From assembly GCF_947492815.1 (NCBI RefSeq), contig NZ_CANLOB010000009.1, forward strand, positions 89,916 through 153,915: a DNA stretch of 64,000 nt, in the 5' to 3' direction. The notes under the pieces are model-generated. The model saw only the letters and a list, made by a program, of their open reading frames with translations, ran no database searches and was not told the DNA's origin. This DNA comes from an uncultured Dokdonia sp. Lineage in GTDB: Bacteria > Bacteroidota > Bacteroidia > Flavobacteriales > Flavobacteriaceae. Made by a program: the position numbers and the translations under genes. This document shows positions 63,848 through 64,000 of the stretch, piece by piece; positions within the stretch are counted from its first letter, which is position 1; each line of letters starts with the position of its first letter.

Positions 63848-64000
63848 AAGTTGCTAGATTATTTTATTGAAAAGGTACTAAGGATTGTAAATCAATGTAG
63901 TTGCTACCGATAAATATATACCTTGTCTAGTCCTAACTAATCGATACAGATTATTAATGGATTAAATTTATTAATTAAAGCTGAACAATGATATCATTGT
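63848..64000. other. Upstream region of the MG2/plug gene
   Basis: 153 bp of AT-rich sequence at the window edge. No gene was recognised; the promoter of the minus-strand gene should be here. Confidence 0.4.

Noticed and set aside
1..64000. tRNA, rRNA or integrase/att-site features
   Set aside because: No cloverleaf-like sequence, CCA end, rRNA motif or recombinase gene was recognised anywhere in the window; a tRNAscan or Rfam run would be needed to exclude small ones.

Overview
The window looks like a chromosome segment of a marine-type flavobacterium (Bacteroidota, Flavobacteriaceae). The sequence is AT-rich. Promoters fit the Bacteroidota pattern (TTTG, about 17-20 bp, TAnnTTTG). Three proteins end in type IX secretion (T9SS) sorting tails. 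TonB plug/CarboxypepD_reg domains, a DUF1501/DUF1800 pair, a DUF2490 protein and a lycopene cyclase are also typical. The species cannot be fixed from this evidence. No tRNA, rRNA, CRISPR array, phage or complete insertion sequence was recognised.

Layout. 1-1811: tail of an upstream gene, a small GG-leader peptide and a Tat-exported Gfo/Idh/MocA oxidoreductase. 1934-3010: a PA0069-type radical SAM protein. 3065-15389: four tandem secreted paralogues, each combining a CarboxypepD_reg domain, a vWA-like domain, one or three SusC-type TonB plug modules without a barrel, TPRs and a DUF2135-like end; this is the most unusual block. 15474-22381: HD hydrolase, PlsC acyltransferase with a membrane partner, T9SS subtilase, bacilliredoxin, CBS-like membrane protein, DjlA-like co-chaperone and DinB protein. 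22456-22652: an unannotated lanthipeptide-type precursor with its frame broken by one base. 22869-28624: a minus-strand run of lycopene cyclase, HDAC-like deacetylase, a secreted protein and Tex. 29139-33414: a serine hydrolase lipoprotein and two further paralogues of the secreted protein, with a 66-bp relic showing that the locus duplicated. 33474-39343: MetRS, a repeat-bearing intergenic region and the DUF1501/DUF1800 pair. 39775-50983: assorted genes including LD-carboxypeptidase/nitrilase, YraN, an S41 peptidase with an AraC-type membrane regulator, a T9SS propeller protein, an XRE membrane regulator, a fulvocin C-related protein and TraB/GumN. 51196-58196: TonB-dependent receptor, DUF2490, a PepSY-like protein and Mfd. 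58297-59181: palindromic repeats flanking a DUF559 nuclease. 59367-63847: ECF sigma factor with a membrane partner, a zinc-ribbon protein and another barrel-less plug protein.

Two layers of repeats run through the window. The 16-bp palindrome CGCTTTCGCGAAAGCG, or a close variant, occurs about 20 times, half of them inside genes. Five longer elements of roughly 45-85 bp contain this palindrome at one end, a CCTGCCGGCAGG core in most copies, and a related inverted end. They sit in intergenic gaps and in one case fill the gap completely.
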